A stretch of 45,956 bases of DNA, from positions 1-45,956 of the forward strand of contig JAKAVN010000011.1 of the NCBI GenBank assembly GCA_021827495.1, written 5' to 3'. Shown in pieces: positions 43,006 to 45,956 of this stretch; the first letter of the stretch is position 1; each line of letters opens with the position of its first letter. The notes under the pieces were generated by a model, which saw only the letters and a list, made by a program, of their open reading frames with translations, was not told the origin of the DNA and ran no database searches. The translations under genes and the position numbers were made by a program. The stretch is from Deltaproteobacteria bacterium. Lineage in GTDB: Bacteria; Desulfobacterota; Binatia; Binatales; Binataceae.

Positions 43006-44163
43006 CTAGCCGGAGCGCCGCAGCCGCCCGAGCTTGGCCCCGAGGTTGAACGGGTCGCGCGCGCGCGTGCGCCGCTCGCGGATGATCTCGGCGATGATCG
43101 AGACGGCTATCTCGGCGGGCGTCTCGGCGCCAATGTCGACGCCGAGCGGCGCGTGGACCTCGTCCAGTTCGGCGGCGGGAACGCCGTCTTCGGCGATGCG
43201 TTCGAGCGTCGCGCGCACGCGACGGCGCGAACCGATCATCCCAATGAAGGCGCCGTTGCGATGCTTGAGCGCCGTGCGCACCACCTCCTCGTCGAAGGCG
43301 TGGCCGCGGGTAACCGAGATCAGATAGCAATGGCGGTCGAGTTCCAGCGACTCGGTCGCGGCGGCGAAGGGCCGCACGATGATCTGGTCGGCGGCGGGAA
43401 ACCGCTCCCGGTTGGCGAAGGCGGCGCGGTCGTCGATCACCGTGACGTGAAAACCCAGGATCGAGCCGAGTTGCGCCAGTGGGCGCGCGATATGGCCCGC
43501 GCCGACAATTATCAGCCGCTGCGCGCCCGTGATGGGATCGAGAAAGAGCCGCGGCGCGCCGCTCGGCTCGATGCGCGCGGCCGGGCGCAGCGCGCCGTCA
43601 GCCCCGACCTCGAATAGCGCCGCCACCGCGTCCGCCGTGCGCTCGCCAAGCTGCTGCGCCGCCGCCAAACCCAGGCCGGCGAAGCCCTCGAGCGGCGCCG
43701 CCCGGCGCGATAGATCGACCACCGTGCGCTCGCCGACCTTCACCGCGCGCGTGGTGCCCGGGTCGACCACCGTGAGCAGCGCCGCGGGCCGGCTATGGTC
43801 GGCGGCGTCGGCCAGCCGGCGCGCGATCTCGAGGTCAGAGTGCGGCCGCCACAAGTCGATGAAGACGTCCATGATGCCGCCGCAGGTGCCGATCTGCTGC
43901 TGGTCGAAGTCGCCGGTCAGGTCGACCTCGGCCAGCCGGGCTTCAGCGCCATCTTCAAGTAACACTCGAGCTTTCCGGAAGACCTCGGCCTCGCCGCAGC
44001 CGCCGCCGATGGTGCCGAACTGGCCGTCGTCGCGCACGATCATCTTGGCCCCGACCTCGCGCGGGGTCGAGCCGCGCACGTTAACCACTGTGGCCAGCGC
44101 GAACGGCTTGTCACGCTCCAGCGTTCGTACCGCTTCGGCCCATATCTCTTCAGGCCCGATCAT
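43006..44163 (-). CDS. XdhC/CoxI family Mo-cofactor maturation protein
   Basis: Binds, sulfurates and delivers molybdenum cofactor to molybdenum hydroxylases. The N-terminal XdhC_CoxI domain shows LATVVNVRGSTPREVGAKMIV and GTIGGGCGEAEV; the C-terminal Rossmann half shows IIVGAGHIARPLAQL, VIDDRAAFANRERFP and FIGMIGSRRR. ATG 44163 (385 residues) matches the family N-terminus; 31 upstream in-frame residues are unsupported. Followed by the mocA-like gene after 14 bp, so the two form an operon. Confidence 0.9.
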   Translation of the reverse strand: MIGPEEIWAEAVRTLERDKPFALATVVNVRGSTPREVGAKMIVRDDGQFGTIGGGCGEAEVFRKARVLLEDGAEARLAEVDLTGDFDQQQIGTCGGIMDVFIDLWRPHSDLEIARRLADAADHSRPAALLTVVDPGTTRAVKVGERTVVDLSRRAAPLEGFAGLGLAAAQQLGERTADAVAALFEVGADGALRPAARIEPSGAPRLFLDPITGAQRLIIVGAGHIARPLAQLGSILGFHVTVIDDRAAFANRERFPAADQIIVRPFAAATESLELDRHCYLISVTRGHAFDEEVVRTALKHRNGAFIGMIGSRRRVRATLERIAEDGVPAAELDEVHAPLGVDIGAETPAEIAVSIIAEIIRERRTRARDPFNLGAKLGRLRRSG

Positions 44164-44826
44164 GCTTAACCTGCTCCCGACTATTCTGTTGATGCCACTT
44201 GCGCAAAGAACGCGCGCCCAGCCTTTCAGGCCTGGCCGGCGCGCCGGCCGGCGCAACCTTCATGTTCCTATTGTGGATCGAAAGCCAGCGCCGTTTCTAC
44301 CGCGGCCAGCGGCTCGGCCACGCCGCCTCCGCCGCCGCGATGGCCTCAGCCGGTTCCTTGACTGGCGCCCTCGCGATCACGGCGCTGCGGATCGTGATGT
44401 CGCTCGCCGGTTCAGAATCGGCCGCGAGTTGCCCGATGGCGAGCCACTCGTTTGACTCATCTGAACTCATCCCGAAACGGTGTGGCTTGCGCCGGCAAAG
44501 GCCCGCAGGGCGGAGTGCTCCCGGATGAAAAGGAGGCGACTTGGTTAGCGCTGCTTTTCGGGCCAACGGCCTGCGCGGTAGCATGAAAGGTCTCAAGGTT
44601 AGCCAGCATCAACAATGGGTTCCGCGCGCGGGACTTGGGGTTGAGGTAGATGCCGGCTGATCTGGCTGTGATGTTTCAATAGGTTGCCCATTCGGGGCGA
44701 CACCTGGAAGGTGCGAACTCAACTCCGACGGGAACTCGCGCAATCGGCGTCCGGCGAGTAGGCTCACCTGATGGCGAAGGGCGATGCAGGCACAGCGCGC
44801 GTTCGGAGCGTTGGCGGCGACCAGAG
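44164..44826. other. Long intergenic stretch before the radical SAM gene
   Basis: About 660 bp with no confident gene. A 57-residue acidic open frame (minus strand, about 44297-44470, starting MSSDESNEWLAIGQL) is possible but lacks a ribosome binding site and homology. A perfect 16-bp GC palindrome GGCCGGCGCGCCGGCC lies at 44234-44249. No promoter or RNA recognised. Confidence 0.4.
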
Positions 44827-44832
44827 GTGGCC

Positions 44833-45882
44833 ATGCTGGTATTTCTAATCCATGTTCGCGATCCGCAATTTTACGCCGTGCCGGCGGCCGGCCGCGCGAA
44901 AAACGGCAACCTGCGCATTATGGGGTTCCCACCGATCGGAATCATGTCGCTCTCCGCGGTGCTCAAGCGTGCCGGTCATGAATGCGTGATGTTCGACCAG
45001 GCCAACACCGAGACTCCAAACCAGGTCATCATCGAGCAGATTCGCATGCGGCGGCCCCAACTAGTCGGGTTGAGTTTTCTGAGCACGACCAGTTATCCCT
45101 ACGCCAGGATGCTCGTCCGCCAGATCCGCGCCGTCGATTCCAAGGTCAAAGTCGCCTTCGGCAGCGTCTTCGCGACGCTGAACGCGCCACTGGTGAAACT
45201 GCACTGCCCGGAGGTGGATTTTGTCTGCCGCGGTGACGGCGAGCAGTTGATTCTCGACTTGGTTGAGCAGCTCGACAATCCCGCGGCGGTCGCCGGGCTC
45301 ACCTGGGCACGCGATGGCCGGGTTGTAAACAATCCGGACCGCGCTGTCGAGCGCGACCTCGACCAGTGGCCTTTTCCGGACCGCGAAAGCCTCGCGCTGG
45401 ACTTCATCGAGTCGATACCGCTGGATGTGCCCGCGGCGCTATCAATGGACCGTTACACCACGCTGCAGGCGTCGCGCGGATGCCCGCGGCGCTGCGTGTT
45501 CTGCGACATTCCGAGATTCAACCAGGGCAAATGGCGCTCCCGCAGCCACCAGCACGTGCTTGCGGAATTCAATCATCTGAGGGAACACGGCTACGGTGCG
45601 GCGTACTTTGTCGACGATAATTTCCTGTTGCAACCCCAGCGGATCAAAGCCATCTGCAAAGGGATAATCGACAGCGGTCCGACCATCCACTGGGGATGCG
45701 AGGGCAGGGTCGATTCGGTCGCCGAGCATCTGTATCCGTTGATGGCAAAGGCCAATTGCCGCACGGTGATGTTCGGGATCGAGAGCGGCAGTCAGCAGGT
45801 CCTCGACCGGCTCAAGAAGGAACAGACCCTTAACAGGTTGCGGAAAAATGATCGTTTCTCAGTCGATTATGTAGTAGGATAG
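44833..45882 (+). pseudogene. B12-binding radical SAM protein, 3' end lost to an IS insertion
   Basis: Radical SAM enzyme of the cobalamin-binding class. The N-terminal B12-binding domain (about 15-140) includes GIMSLSAVLKRAGHECVMFDQ. The 4Fe-4S CxxxCxxC motif is C217, C221, C224 (GCPRRCVFC). The protein follows the family through FGIESGSQQVLDRLKKEQTL, then switches abruptly at about 45834 to an unrelated 16-residue tail (NRLRKNDRF...) and a stop. An IS-type transposase gene starts 32 bp later, so the last part of the SAM domain and the C-terminal region are missing. Start is ATG 44833 (AGAGG upstream) or GTG 44827. The intact gene probably continues beyond the element outside the window. Confidence 0.82.
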
Positions 45883-45956
45883 TGGTCATCCGTGGCGTGA
45901 GGAGGATGCGGGAATGCGCGGGACGGACCGGCGGCAGTCTTCGATGTTCAGCTACA
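45834..45956 (+). mobile_element. Left end of an insertion sequence (IS5-type), truncated by the window
   Basis: The sequence changes character at about 45834-45840, where the radical SAM reading frame loses its family similarity, beginning GGTTGCGGAAAAATGATCG. A transposase start follows within 80 bp. The right end, the inverted repeat partner and the target duplication lie outside the window, so the exact boundary is uncertain by several bases. Confidence 0.65.
45914..45956 (+). CDS. Transposase, N-terminal fragment (IS5-like DDE)
   Basis: Only the first 14 residues are visible (MRGTDRRQSSMFSY). They match the common opening of IS5/IS1182-like DDE transposases (MRGTDxQQxxMFSY...). ATG 45914 has a perfect AGGAGG (45900-45905) 8 nt upstream. 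The gene runs off the window. Confidence 0.65.
   Translation, partial: MRGTDRRQSSMFSY

Noticed and set aside
42992-43330. N-terminal extension of the mocA-like gene
   Set aside because: Arg-rich, overlaps xdhC and lacks family similarity; ATG 42991 opens the domain.
44199-44528. 109-codon plus-strand frame in the long intergenic region
   Set aside because: No ribosome binding site, no recognised domain, low-complexity tail.

Overview
The window is a GC-rich (mostly about 65% G+C), gene-dense piece of bacterial chromosome carrying about 41 recognisable genes. There is no rRNA, tRNA, CRISPR or prophage signature. The gene content is that of a free-living, aerobic, Gram-negative-type heterotroph: heme A and heme O synthesis, a mycobacterial Sdh1-like succinate dehydrogenase, acyl-CoA enzymes, a luciferase-like (F420/flavin) oxidoreductase, paired DUF1329 exported proteins, sigma-54 and ECF regulation, and XdhC/MocA for molybdenum hydroxylases. 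This mix fits candidate phylum Binatota (older 'Desulfobacterota_B/Deltaproteobacteria') from soil or groundwater. That assignment is an inference; the window holds no phylogenetic marker beyond protein resemblance.

Layout. 0.1-6 kb (+): nadA, an NrtR-like Nudix/winged-helix regulator with a decayed Nudix box, a PCYCGC-motif membrane-anchored protein coupled to a DedA protein, then a histidine kinase translationally coupled to an NtrC-type sigma-54 activator. 6-11 kb: an unknown protein (-), then a three-gene succinate dehydrogenase/fumarate reductase operon (+). 11-19 kb: a crotonase, a small basic protein, tyrS, two tandem DUF1329 paralogues separated by a strong terminator, and ctaA-ctaB (heme A/O). 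19-26 kb: acyl-CoA synthetase (+); a minus-strand run of zinc ribbon, 3-hydroxyacyl-CoA dehydrogenase, stand-alone AsnC-type domain, GreA and SIMPL protein; an Ftr1-type iron permease with a Fur-box-like operator; and PlsC. 26-35 kb (-): VOC protein, cupredoxin-like exported protein, PmtA-like methyltransferase, small HTH protein, the queA-tgt-yajC-secD operon (without secF), and two MDR dehydrogenases. 35.4-38 kb (-): a lower-GC island with a XamI-type restriction endonuclease and its N6-adenine methylase, with a possible 51-residue ORF in front. 38-46 kb: LLM oxidoreductase, tyrosine phosphatase, an ECF sigma / zinc anti-sigma / Spy-like operon, mocA-xdhC, and a B12-binding radical SAM gene cut off by an insertion sequence whose transposase gene runs out of the window.

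The observations most worth following are the IS-truncated radical SAM gene, the XamI-type R-M island with its leading small ORF, the Sdh1-type anchor with a Cys/His set that could hold a membrane FeS cluster, the Fur-box/ftr1 arrangement, the paired AGGACTTTA repeats in front of two unrelated genes, the promoter/direct-repeat arrangement in front of the DUF1329 genes, and the SecD with an extra N-terminal membrane segment and no adjacent secF. I did not find a clearly novel multi-gene system; the R-M island and the DUF1329 locus are the best places to look for one.
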